Assembly: GCF_030704535.1 (NCBI RefSeq)
Contig: NC_081813.1
Coordinates: 3,930,001-3,994,000 of the forward strand
From: Vitis vinifera
Lineage: Eukaryota; Streptophyta; Magnoliopsida; Vitales; Vitaceae
DNA length: 64,000 nt
Reading direction: 5' to 3'
The translations under genes and the position numbers were made by a program. Positions within the stretch are counted from its first letter, which is position 1. The number at the start of each line of letters is the position of its first letter. The notes beneath the pieces were generated by a model that was given only the letters and a program-made list of their open reading frames with translations, was not told the DNA's origin and did not search any database. Shown piece by piece: positions 49,241-60,862 of the stretch.

Positions 49241-49829
49241 CCCCCGCCCTCACCCCCTAATACATCCACACAGACAGCTCTTTGGGAAATGGTAATCTAT
49301 CTTATTTTAGATTACATTGATAACAAGCATAGGTGGCAGGACTTCATTGTGCAGTTTATACTTATGTTATCTTCAATGAAGTTTATGATGCCTTTATATG
49401 TTATACAACCATAAGGATCTTGTTAAACCCATCCACTAATGGGAGGCTTTCTTGGAGAAAACTTTACCTTATGAATGATATATAAAAGTAGGCCAAATAG
49501 GTTTTGACATAAGATGTTAGAGAAAGAGTCAACAACACATATCAACTCCACTAGCACTTGACACCTCCCCTTAAGTGTGACCTCCTCTTGCATGTTAGTT
49601 CAATAATGAAGGAACAATTGACAGACAAATTTAAACGAACTTCTAGGAACCACAGTAGCCTCACTAGAGCTTTGTTCTTTCTCTTTCTTCTCTGTTCCTC
49701 CTACTGGCGGTCCTTGCTAATCATGTGCTCTTTGGTTGCATATCAATTTTTGCAAGGAGTTCTTAAATAGTCTTCTATTGTCTGCCTATCAAAAAGAAGT
49801 TCTAATACTACACTAAATGGCCACTTTCT

Positions 49830-52800
49830 TTAAATCTTAAGTTGTTAGAGAATGGATCAACAATGTACCATCTCCTCTGCCTTGAAATTATTGGGTCTGT
49901 TGATCTGAGCATTGTTCCTCTTGTCGCAGGAGCTAAGTCCTCTGCAGAAGCTTGGTCTTGTCTTAAAAGGACCTATGATAATGCCTCCAGAAGCCGTAAC
50001 CTCTATTTGAAAGCCACTCTTGCAAGAACTAAGATGGACACTATGTCGGTCAGTGATTATCAAATAACCATCAAGCACATGGCTGATGAACTCGCCTTAA
50101 TTGGTGCTCCTTTGAGTGAAGATGAAATCCTCCTCCATGTCCTCAATGATCTTAGTCTAGAATACAAAGAATTGCGTGCTGATTGATCATGAAATTTATC
50201 TCAAGCAAGATATGGAAAGGAAAGAAAATTTCAATGCCATTGCACCATATAATCAGAGGATATTGAACAACAAGTCACTTAATGGTAATCCGCACTACAA
50301 CAAAGGGAACTCATTGGGGCATAAGTTCCAGAACCCTAATCAGTCTGAAACAAACAACAGAAATTTCAATCAAGGAAGTAACTGCAACAGGAACTACCAC
50401 TCACAAGCCAATCGCCCCTCATCCAAGTAGCCACGAGTGTAGTACCAACTGTGGGATCATGTAGGTCACAATGCCAAAACCTATTGTTCGAGACCTCCAA
50501 CTAGTTTCTATGAGGTCTAGGCATATTATTTCCATAATAATAGTCAAAACCTTAATAGTTGGGTTGTTTGACTCAGGTGCCTCACACCACATTACCTCAA
50601 ATCTACAAAACTTGGCTATTCATTCATAATATGGTGGCAATAAAGACATAACCATAGGTAATGGTAATGGTATACCCATCACTCACACCAGTTCAACTAC
50701 TCTCTTTACTAGGAATCCCAAATTGATCCATTTACCCTAGGCTTCTCTAAATCTAAATCAAAGGGGAATCAAGGCATCCAAAACACAATATGATATCAAA
50801 TTTACAGATTAATGAAAATATGTCTAGTTCTAGATGTTCCTAGATCAATTCCAAACCATAGAAAATGTTATTGAAGAATTCGAAACCATAGAAGACATTG
50901 TAGATCCCGTCTATCCAATAGTTTTCCACCTGATCTTTCCAAAAACGGTCTAGGCATGAGAAAAAGGTGGACTTTTCTCTCTAGAGGGTGGCTAGGGTTT
51001 CATTCTCTGGAGGCTCTCTGGAAGATGATAGGAAGAATTGAAACCCTAACCCCTAACGGTGGTATTTATAGGGCTCCCTATGGGCTAAAGTGACTTGAGC
51101 CCAAAATGGAATTGGGTCACCTAATCTAGCCCAATTGGGTCTTAATTTATTCATTAGTACTAATGGACTCCAACAAATTAATTAACCCATACCAGAAAGA
51201 TAATTCATAAGATCAAGTGCAACCTTGTGTTTTTATCAAAACACCCTTATGCACACTTATGAACCAAAAACCCAAATCTCTCAAAATAAACGTGCCCCAT
51301 GAAATAGGAGCTCAAGTGGGTACCACTAGGACCCATAAGAAAATATTGGCTCCCTTATAATTCAATTTTGAAGTTGATTCAATACTCCACTAAAGAGAAT
51401 CAACCGTACTCTAGTATCCTATGAAATTACAACGAGCATAACTTGGGTCCATGCCTTACTATCTGCTGCATGCAAATTCCTCATGAACCGGTGTTTGTAA
51501 TCTAACAAGGTAGTGTTATCACCAATCAAGATTACCTCTCTAATCCTTGAGTCACATATACTCCTTATTATGTAATCAATTGACATACTCTAACTCCAAT
51601 AAGCATATGTCAAATTCCACTAAGTGAAATGTTATAACCATAGTTTTCTAGATCACATGTCCTTTAGATCACTTAAGAGGACACACTATCTCAATACCAT
51701 GAGATATCATGGTGCCTTTATTGAGAATATCTGTTACCATTAACCTCCATCAACAGTGACCCAATCCATAAAGATATATAACTATTTTAAGATCTCACCC
51801 ATAGGTTAAAGTCTCTTGTCAATTTTGGCATAGGCTCAATATCCCTCAAGGTTAAGAGTCCATGAAGTATAATATCTTGGTGATTTATGATAACTAGTAG
51901 CCTTATGTCATGATTCACTGTAGATCCTGTTCAATGTGTATTACATACACTAGTGTACTAACCATGGGAAAACAATCCCAATGACCAAGACAAGTCGTCC
52001 CTGCAATTAGAAGGTAGTGCACCATAGTCTCAAATGAATTGCTCAAATCCATGAAATGACTATGAACTACTCATCACTTTACAAGGAACTCATGACTTGG
52101 AACTTTTGTGCAACTTCTAATGCACCCAAATTATGTACAATGCAAGTGATGTGGGCATGCATGCTCATATAACCAATTAAGGCATATAGGATAAAAAAAG
52201 GGAAACCCAGAAACATAGATAAATAATTTTTTAAATGAATTTCAATTTATTACATTATGTCATGTTTTCTAAGCCTCAATCCCAACACTCTCTACACCTA
52301 CTAGCAATTTTACATTGAATGATGTTTTGTGAGCATCATCCATTCATATCTTTTATCTATCTTTCAATTTTGTAAACATAATGAAGCTTCTATTGAATTT
52401 TTTCCTACTCATTTTCTTGTGAAGGACTTGAACATGGGGGCATAATTAGTGCGAGGATAGAGAGGCGATGTGCATGAATGGCTATCACCAACCATCCCAT
52501 AAAATCTATCATCACTACCAAAGTATCTCTTAACCATTATCATCAACGTTTAGGTCATCTTGCTCTCAAAATTCCAAAAAATGTTGTGTAAAATCATTCA
52601 TTACTTTTATCTGAAACAACATTTGAATTATATGATTCCTACTTATATAATAAAAGCCATCAACTTCCTCTTAGGACTTCTTCTTTGACTAGTTTTCAAC
52701 TTCTTGAATTAATCTACATTGATGTATGGGTTCCTACACTAGTTACTTCTTTTGACAATTATTGCAACTATGTGAGTTTTGTCAACCATTTCACGAAATA

Positions 52801-55480
52801 CATTTGGTATTACAATCTTAGATTTAAATTTGAAGTTCCCCAAATCTTTGACAATTTTCAAAAATTAGTTGAGCATATTTTTCAATACTAAGATTACCAT
52901 AGTTAATTTCAATGGAGGGGATGAATATCAAGTTTTGCACTTTCTTTTAGTTGATTGTGTTATTCAACATCTCACCTCACCTCTGTATACTCCACAATTT
53001 GTTGGGGTCACTGAACATAAGCATTAGCACATTTTCAAGATTGGTCTCATACTTTTGCATCAAGTGTTTGTTCCTCTTAGTTATTGGTCTTCTGCCTTTA
53101 CTACAGTTTACTTTATCAACTGCCTCCCAACTCCAATCTTCCAACACCAACCCCCATTTTCTAAGTTCTTTTCTACTAATCCTAATTATCTTAAGTTTAG
53201 GATCTTTGGCTCATTATGTTATCCCTGGTTAAAACCCTACACAACCCATAAGTTAAATCCCAAGTCATGACCTTGTGTTTTCATTGGTTATTCAATAGCC
53301 CATAACACTTATCACTATCTTGATCCTCACACCAAAAAGATCTTCACGTCCAGACATGTAATGTTTGTTGAGAGTGAGTTTCCTTTTTAAAAAATTCAAT
53401 TTGATGATTTAAGGGTAACTGAAAATGGGTACTCTAAATGGGTTGGCATTGACTTTTCTACACATTCTTCACTTCCATTAAACCAAGGGATTTCCATTCT
53501 TAATCCTTCATCAGCTCCTCCTTCCTTCATTTCTCCCTTAACCATGTAAGTTCAATCACCTTCCTCTTCCACATCAATATCCCAACACTCACCTTCTTCC
53601 CCCGCGGACCAAGGAACCATGTAACCATCATCAAGTATAATTCATGCACTAACCTCATCTCCATGCTCCCCGACTAATGACTCTCAACCTTAGGTAAATC
53701 AACTTTCTCCTTTATCCACCTCACTCTCATCTCCAACCTCTCTCTCACTAGAGTCCAATCCTCGTACTCACACTATTACTCATTCTCATAATAACATCTT
53801 TAAGCCCAAAAACATGGATAATTTCTACACCTATCATGTCACCTCCTCACAAACACCCGATACCTTTGAACCAAGATCATTCTCATAAGCCAAAAATATT
53901 CCTCATTGGCGTTAAGCCATGAGCGAAGAATTTGATGCGCTTTTAAGAAACTCCACTTGGACTCTTGTTCCACCTCAACCCACACAAAACATCATTGGAT
54001 GTAAATGTATATTACAAGTAAAAAAATCTTGATGGATCACTTACCCAAACAAGGCACAATCAGTTGCCAAAGGTTCCAATCAATGTTCCAATGTAAACTT
54101 TCATGGCACAGTTGCCCAATTGTGCAATTCACAACCATTCGTGTTATTCTCACCATTGTTGTCACAAAAGGGTGGCCCTTACATCAACTTGACATTAACA
54201 ATGCTTTTCTTCAAGGTACATTTGAGATGAGGTCTTCATGGAGCAACCCCATGGCTTTGTTGACCCCCGGAATCCATCTTATGCATGTAAGTTGAGAAAA
54301 GCAATTTATGGTTTACACCAAGCTCCTAGGGCATGATATAATGAGTTACACGAGTTTCTACTCGATTTCAGGTTTATTAATGTTTGGTTGGATACCTCCT
54401 TGTTCATATTTCTTCGTGACAATTTAACTCTTTTGTTGTTGGTACATGTGGATGATATAATTCTTACAGGTACATCCCATGGCTTCGTCAACCAGTTTGT
54501 CTCTACCTTAGCTAATCGATTCTCATTGAAAGATCTCAATGCTTTGAGTTACTTTCTTGGAGTTGAAGCTATCTCTACCACGGAAGGCTTCTTTGTATCA
54601 TAATACAAATACATCAGAGATCTCCTTCGCAAAACCAACATGGCTAGTGCTAAAGAGCTGACCACACCCCTTTCCTCTAGTGAATCCCTCAAGCTTGATA
54701 ACTGATCCCCTTCTATTGATCCAACTCTCTATCGACAAACCATTAGTGCCTTACAATATCTATCCTTGACAAGGTCGAACATTTCCTTTGTCGTTAATTG
54801 TCTATCACAATTCATGCATTGCCCTACTTTGTTTCATTGGACAGCAGTAAAGAGGGTTCTTCAATATCTTAAACATACACTTCTTCATGGTTACTTATTC
54901 GTCATCACTCCACTTCCACTTTGCATGCATTCTCAAACTCAAAATGGGTTGGGAACTCGGATGATAGAACCTCAATATCTACTTCCATTGTCTTCCTTTG
55001 CTCCAATCCTATTAGTAGGAGTGCAAAAAAACAAAAAACGGTTGCTTGACTATCAACAGACGCTAAATACATGTCAGTTGCATCCTCTACTGTTGAATTG
55101 AATTGGGTACAAAACTTACTTCAAGAGCTTCAACTTTCATTTACTATGTCTCCAATCAATCATCTATTGTGACAATATCAATGCTACCTACCTTTGTGCA
55201 AATCCTATGTTTCATTCTAGAATGAAGCACATCGCAATAGACTTTCACTATATCAGAGATTAGGTTGCCAAGAAGGAATTACATGTTGTACATGTGCACA
55301 CCTCTTATCAACTTGCTGATTTACTTACCAAGCCTTTAGCTCTAGCCCCATTTACTTCACATCATTTCAAGCTTGGTGTTCTTGACAGAACCCCAACCCC
55401 AATCTTGTGGGGGCATGAAAGGAAAGAGCATCATGAAAGGAAAGTGCATCCTCCCGGTCAATACCTTCCCAGTTAACATA
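49830..55480 (+). pseudogene. Old degenerate Ty1/copia element
   Basis: GAG is readable at about 49851-50186 (SSAEAWSCLKRTYDNASRSR, MADELALIGAPLSEDEILLH), then a Gln/Asn-rich tail. A protease remnant (DSGASHHITSN) follows near 50570, shifted in frame. After an inserted block (50724-52287) the element resumes with ASIEFFPTHFLVKDLNMGA, integrase scraps (LIYIDVWVPTLVTSFDNYCN), reverse transcriptase pieces (near 53930-54600: [27 protein letters not shown]) and RNase H (54770 on: SNISFVVNCLSQFMH; STRM-type [29 protein letters not shown]). There are many stops and frameshifts. A polypurine tract CTTGTGGGGG is near 55403-55412. No 5' LTR was recognised. Confidence 0.85.
50724..52287 (-). mobile_element. 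LTR-like insertion (probable solo LTR) in the old copia element
   Basis: A 1.5-kb non-coding block splits the copia protease/pre-integrase region. Read on the minus strand it starts TGTTGGGATTGAGGC (52287) and would end ATGGATCA, with a strong TATA box CCTATAAATACC about 1.2 kb in (near 51070-51059), as expected for a promoter-bearing LTR. No second LTR, primer site or clear target duplication was found (CAAAT against CTCTC), so the left boundary is tentative. The size suggests a Ty3-type LTR. Confidence 0.5.
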
Positions 55481-56030
55481 TTCAGCAAGAGGATTTATCT
55501 CCTTAACTATAGTGATTTTCTATACACCTTTAGAATACATTCTGCTACTCAGTCATGGTCCAGATTTAGTGCAGAATGCTTGATTCCATTTCCTTATTTC
55601 ATTGTTCTTGTAATTTGTATATATTACGGAAGTCATACATGAATGAAACACAATTCAATTCCTTAGTAAAATATGTTAGATACAAGTATTCATTAGGAGT
55701 TCCAGGTGTATATAAACCAAAAGTTGATTATTAGAGAAAATCTGCCTTCTTCAATCAACATGAACTCAGCTACTTAGGGTATACCAAGACTTGTGGACAC
55801 AAATACGACAATTAATATTCCAAATCAATAACGGAAAACAAACGACCCCTCTCTACTCAGAGCACAAAAAAATAAAAAATTCAAATTCAAATTCAAAATT
55901 TTAAAATTTTAAAATCCAGTATTGATAACAGAATCACAAAGCTAAGAGGAAACAGAGAACCAGACTTCCCAAAGAAAAAGAAAAGAAAAACCTTAAAAAA
56001 TTGTTAATATTTGATTTCTTTATTACCTAT
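55481..56030. other. Flank of the old copia element, possible 3' LTR
   Basis: GC-moderate text to about 55665 could be the decayed 3' LTR, since it follows the polypurine tract. It could not be paired with a 5' copy. The rest is AT-rich spacer. Confidence 0.35.
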
Positions 56031-56032
56031 TT

Positions 56033-56185
56033 TCAATCATTTTCTTCTCCCCCATTTTTCGGAAAACCGAGTAGGAACAAATTTTTCTCGCCTGCCAATA
56101 GGTAAACAACTGAGGCAAGGAAAATCATTAGTAAAGGGACCAACACAGAAATCCAGTAATAATCCATGGCCTCCTGCTCCGACAT
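56033..56185 (-). CDS. Small single-pass membrane protein, hypothetical
   Basis: A 50-aa frame: acidic start MSEQEAMDYYW, one hydrophobic helix (ISVLVPLLMIFLASVVYLLA), then GEKNLFLLGFPKNGGEEND. The frame stays open upstream to an in-frame ATG at 56344 (103 aa), but the extra part looks low in constraint and could be leader. Support for a real gene comes from a promoter-like TATA block and CGACGTCG palindrome upstream and an island of balanced composition. I do not recognise the family. Orientation and charge would suit a small organelle or ER membrane component, but this is a guess. Confidence 0.5.
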   Translation of the reverse strand: MSEQEAMDYYWISVLVPLLMIFLASVVYLLAGEKNLFLLGFPKNGGEEND

Positions 56186-56426
56186 AGAAATCGGCCCTAA
56201 AAATCTCCGGTCACATTCAAGAACGACCGGATCCACCGTTACAACGGCGATCAAGAGAGGTCTTCTTTGGCTTGTCGTTTGATTGTGGTGTGGAATGAAA
56301 GAGTGGCATAGATTTAGACATTGTGATTGTGGAGTTGGACGCATCAATGAAAAAGCAATCTAGGGTTTTGAGAATTTGGTGTGATCACAGAGTCGGAGAG
56401 TGAAGCCAGTTGAGCGTTGTTCTTAA

Positions 56427-56478
56427 CGGTATAAATGTTTGATTTGTTGTCACTGTTGTGGTTCAAAACGACGTCGTT
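56427..56478 (-). promoter_or_regulatory. Promoter module of the small ORF: TATA block and CGACGTCG palindrome
   Basis: The minus strand reads AACGACGTCGTT (56478-56467), 29 bp, then CATTTATACCG (56437-56427). The 11-bp TATA block is identical to the one at HPR2, and the palindrome shares the same 12-bp core. Confidence 0.5.
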
Positions 56479-56479
56479 C

Positions 56480-58450
56480 TCTCGTTTCTAGAGGAAATTT
56501 GTAGGGTTTTTCTTTTCTCATTTTGAACATTTTTTTTTTTAAGAAACATAATATTATGTTTGTCCAAATATAAATCAAGTGGGTTGTTAAGATAAAAACA
56601 GTATTTTTTACAACTTATAGTTGGATAAGAACATCAAATTGGACACCTTTGATGAAGCTTGGGGTTTGAGATGAGATTAAGGTCAGGCATCCTCAAACCT
56701 TGCATTTGCCCATAGAGTATGACTATTATCTTTGAGAGTTAGATCCTCTTTGATACTATAAAATTTATGGTATATGAAAAATAGGGAAACTAGGTAGGTT
56801 TATCCCCCTTCAACGATCAAGTTACTCATAACGATGAGTTTGAAAACTTAATAGATAAAATACAAGTTTCAATTTTTATGTACCTTGTTTTTGCCTATGC
56901 TATGTTTTTATAACGTTGAAACTAAACTATTTTGGTATATCTATTTGCACCATAGATAACATGATTTTAGGTTAATTGTCTTGTTGTTACATTCATTGAT
57001 AATAAGTTATTGAACCGTTGCATAATAATGGCTAAGAGATAAGACAGTTGATAAGTGGGCACATTATTATCTAATGATTATGTGTCATGCACTAGGGGCT
57101 CCTTTAGGCATTACAAATATGAAAGGAATGGTCATCACATTTATTGCATGCGGGTCTCATCTCAAACCACCCCCCACCACCACACACACACCTAATTTTC
57201 ATGCATGACTAAGTGATAAGCAAGAAAATTGAAATTGGAGGTGGTTTAAAGACATCATTGATTCTCAAAGATTCATTGTGGTTGCAGAATGATAATTTAT
57301 TTCCTTGGGTATCTCTACAATCACCTTTGATGTGCCTATATAATCTCCACCTTTATTTTTTGTTTTCTTTTCTATATTACTTTGCATTTTTTTCCTATGA
57401 TCTTATTTATCTCTCTTTTACGTATTCAAGGTATTATATCTAATATTGATTCTTTGGCTCAGCTTAACTATATCCCAATGAGCATGAGGGTTTTGGACTT
57501 CCTTTGTAAAGAACTATGATCCTTCCATCTAGGCCAATGTTATGTTCCAATTGAGCATTTGAAAGTAAGCTTGTGTTTATCGTTGTCACTAGTGTTATGT
57601 TACTTCTTTTCTTTTTGTAAAAGTGACATTCCACCATTTCAACCTTTAATATTATCAATGTCTCGATAGTGTTAGCTATTATGGATTTAACCATTGATTA
57701 CTTCATTGGTGTTAGAGAATCATTATTTTTCTATAAAGTTAAACATCATAACACCAATACTTGGTATAACCCTTCCAACAATAGTCTTAGTGTTTGGTTT
57801 TTGGATTCCCATATTCCAAGAAGTGGTAGGATCAAGGATTTCTCTTGGTCAAGGGAAACTAAGAAGGGCTAAACTTCTTAGGAGGTGCTCTTCTTATGTC
57901 TTTGTTAAAAGAAGAAAATGGTATTGTAATTCCTCCATTCCACCTTCTTCCTTATTTATTTATTTATACTATCATATTAACCTTACTTATTTTATAGAAT
58001 CAAGGGGTTACTAAGTGACCCATTTGACTTAGGATTAACATCTAAGGGTCTGATATGTGGTTAGGTTTAGGGGTGTCTTTTTATTACTAAGGGCTTGAAT
58101 CAAACCTTGTTGATAATTTGTGTTTTACTTGATAGTGGTCATTTTAAGGGCTTTTGCAGTAGACTACTGTAGTTTTGCATTATTGCCACCTTATCCTCAA
58201 TTTTTGAGGAATTTGTCCTTCACTTTCATAAGGGGTGCCCATGAAGGAAATGGAAATTCCTATCCCTAACTTGCTTGAGGACCTTAGGATTCCAGTAATG
58301 CCACTTAGGAAAAAAGTAGCTGATGATGAGGGGTGTACACCACTTAAGAAGAAGTTTAAAAGAGAGGCTCTACTTATGTTTTCACTATTAGAGACGATGT
58401 CAAGGTTTATTGCCCCTCTTTTAAAAGGTTGTTTGTTAGGATTTTAATTA
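56480..58450. other. Intergenic DNA, no recognised gene
   Basis: Moderately AT-rich. A C/A-rich short tract (CCACCCCCCACCACCACACA-like) is near 57160-57190. The frame at 58235-58447 is 70 aa with a Lys-rich middle, lacks relatives I know and is not supported. Some stretches read like decayed transposon DNA. Confidence 0.35.
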
Positions 58451-58454
58451 TACC

Positions 58455-59100
58455 AACCTAAGATAAATAGCCAATAGGGGGTGAGGGGGGTGAATCAAGT
58501 GTCAATCACTTTTTGCAAATTTATACAATTTAACTTAGATAAATGTAAGAGATAAATAAACAACAATAGAACATATGATAATAATGAAGCAATCGTATAA
58601 AGTAAATAGAGAATACAAGCTTGAGATTTTTATAATAGTTTCGTGCAACTTAATTTATATATACTCTTCTCAAACTCCAACCAAGATAAGGGTTCTACTA
58701 AAGTCTTTGAACTCTTTACATTTGGATTCTCATAAGGAACCCTCCACAAGTCTTAAGAGATGTCTTGCTCTTCAACAATTCCTTAAGTGATACTCCATAC
58801 TTGAGAATATCGAAGTGATACCTTACACTTAAATTTCTTCCCTTAAGTGATACCTCACATTTGAGCCCACCTCATAAGGTTTACAAGAAATGAATTTATT
58901 AATATAAATTCCTAGTTTATAAATTTTTATTAAAAGATACAAAGAAAACTAAAATTGATTAAGTCTACGAAGAATAGAACATAAGTTTAAGCTCAATACA
59001 CTCAAAATATTTTTTAAAGGTTTAATTAATAATAGTTTGGAATTCTTTATTTATTTATTTATTTTAATAAATGAAGTATGGAGCCTTTATATAGAATTAA
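58455..59100. repeat. Probable decayed repeat
   Basis: Starts with AGGGGGTGAGGGGGGTGAAT, a phrase common at plant repeat borders, and contains the triple phrase CCTTAAGTGATAC..CA (58780-58860). The ends were not found. Confidence 0.35.
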
Positions 59101-59264
59101 AAGGTCAAACTAGCCATTAGAAACAAGTCTTTCAAAATCAAACAATTACATAATCGTTTGCTTACTAGTTATTGGAGCATTTAATGAGTTGCGGAGAATC
59201 ATTAGAGACTAAAAGATAGATGTGGATGTCTAGTTAGTAGTCCACATTTTAAATGTTTTTTAAA

Positions 59265-59625
59265 ATAGTTATGGAAAAACCGTTGTTAAGAACAATTTTA
59301 AAAAATTGTTTTATGATATTTTGCAAAACATTTTTTTTTCAAAACCTGAAATATTTTTAACTTAATTTTTATGTTTTTAAATATATTTTAAAAATAACTT
59401 TTATTTGTAATACTTTATTTTTAATTATTCTTCTTATTTGTATAATTATTTTAAAAAAACACATAAAAACAACTTAAAAAATGTTTTCTGAAAACATCAA
59501 ATTTTTGTTTTTTAAAAAAAGAAAATTATTTTCTATTTTCTAGTTGTTAAACATATTTTCCTATTTTTTATAATTTAGAGAATAAAAAATTATTTTTGAA
59601 AATAATTACGAAACAAGGCCTAAAT
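59265..59625. repeat. MITE-like AT-rich repeat, copy 5
   Basis: Has the family words ATTTTTAACTTAATTTTTATG, ATTATTCTTCTTATTTGTATA and the right end ATAATTACGAAACAAGGCC, matching the right end of the 13-kb copy. Confidence 0.5.
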
Positions 59626-59889
59626 AATTGTCCATGTAGACATCTACTTTGCTTCCAATAGCCATTTTGTTCCAAAATAAAACAAGTGGATGACTGGATG
59701 GATGTTCACATGACAAGTGGATGATCAGTTAGACATCACATGATAACTGAATGACTACTTGACTACTTAGGCAAAGTAATTTAATTAAGTCGATAATGTT
59801 TTTAAGAAAACTTAAAAGATTTTCATGTTTTAATATTTTTTGTAAAAATTGTATTTTTAAAAATAAAAATTAAAAAATCTAAGAAAGTC

Positions 59890-60325
59890 ACCTTAGGGGT
59901 GTTTGATAAAACTTAATATTTATTACTTAATAACTTAAGTTGTCTTTGAGTTAAATTATATTTAAGTTGTTGGCTTAAAATTTATTTCTTATTTGTTACT
60001 TTAAGTATTAAGGTTGTTAAATAAAATTAATTTAAAATTTATTTTAAATTATCAAATTAATATATTTAATCATAATAAATTATAATAATTAGGATAAATG
60101 AAATTGAGTAACAATAGAGGTCATAGAATAATAACAAAGATCATAAAGGTAATTAAAATAAATAAAGATAAAAATATAAAATAAATATAAGAATTTAAAA
60201 ATAAGTTATTTTTTTTACTTATTACTTAAAATTATTTTTTACTTTTATACCCTTTTTACCAAATATATTTAATTTACTTAATACATAAATTAAGTTATTA
60301 AGTTGCCCACTTAAGTTTTGAATTT
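59890..60325. repeat. MITE-like element upstream of CURT1C
   Basis: Left end AGGGGTGTTTGATAAAACTT followed by TTACTTAATAACTTAAGT. The right end contains the complement-like ATACATAAATTAAGTTATTA and TACCAAATAT. The interior is AT-rich. Termini and target duplication are unclear. It ends within about 40 bp of the probable transcribed region. Confidence 0.4.
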
Positions 60326-60862
60326 TCTTTCCTTAGACGAAAGAGGAAAGAGAAAATAACTCCATGGATGAAAAGAGTTTGGACAATTTTTTTTTTTTTT
60401 TTTTTGCTAATTCAACTTGGTAAGAAACTCATCCGTAATTCCTTGATGTCAAAAGCCAATTTTGCACGTTGGTACAAAATGCAAAATATTATTTTCAGTG
60501 TTGTTGTGGACTTAGCCAGAGAAAGCAGTATCCACATCAAATTATTATCCACCCTAATCCAATTGTCGTCGTTTTCCGCCACAGCGGGGCTCACAGCTTC
60601 TTGGAGAAGTGCTCCTTACCACAAAGCCCTTTTCAATTAGTGCGCCACCCCTCAAATTTTTTCTGGTGTTCGCAGCTCCCACTCCTCTTCCAACAAAAAA
60701 ACAAGGTATAACCCTAGTCTTCAGCAAACATTTCCACTTAGTTTGTTTTGTTCTTTCTTGTTATTGTGATCTTCTGATACTCTTCTACATTCTTGAATTG
60801 CAAAACCCAGTTCTTAAAATTTGATTTTTTAATCAAATTTCTTGATTATTGAGTAGGTACAT

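Noticed and set aside
49670-49797. Possible second LINE 3' end (GCCTATCAAAAAGAAG)
   Set aside because: Only the last few bases resemble an L1 tail and there is no poly-A run or target duplication.
57160-57195. C/A-rich tract as CRISPR-like or minisatellite array
   Set aside because: Short simple-sequence DNA; no spaced direct repeats, and CRISPR is not expected in a plant nuclear genome.
58235-58447. 70-aa frame MPMKEMEIPIPNLLEDLRIP and onward
   Set aside because: Starts with plausible composition but has no relatives I know, no promoter signal and sits in repeat-like DNA.
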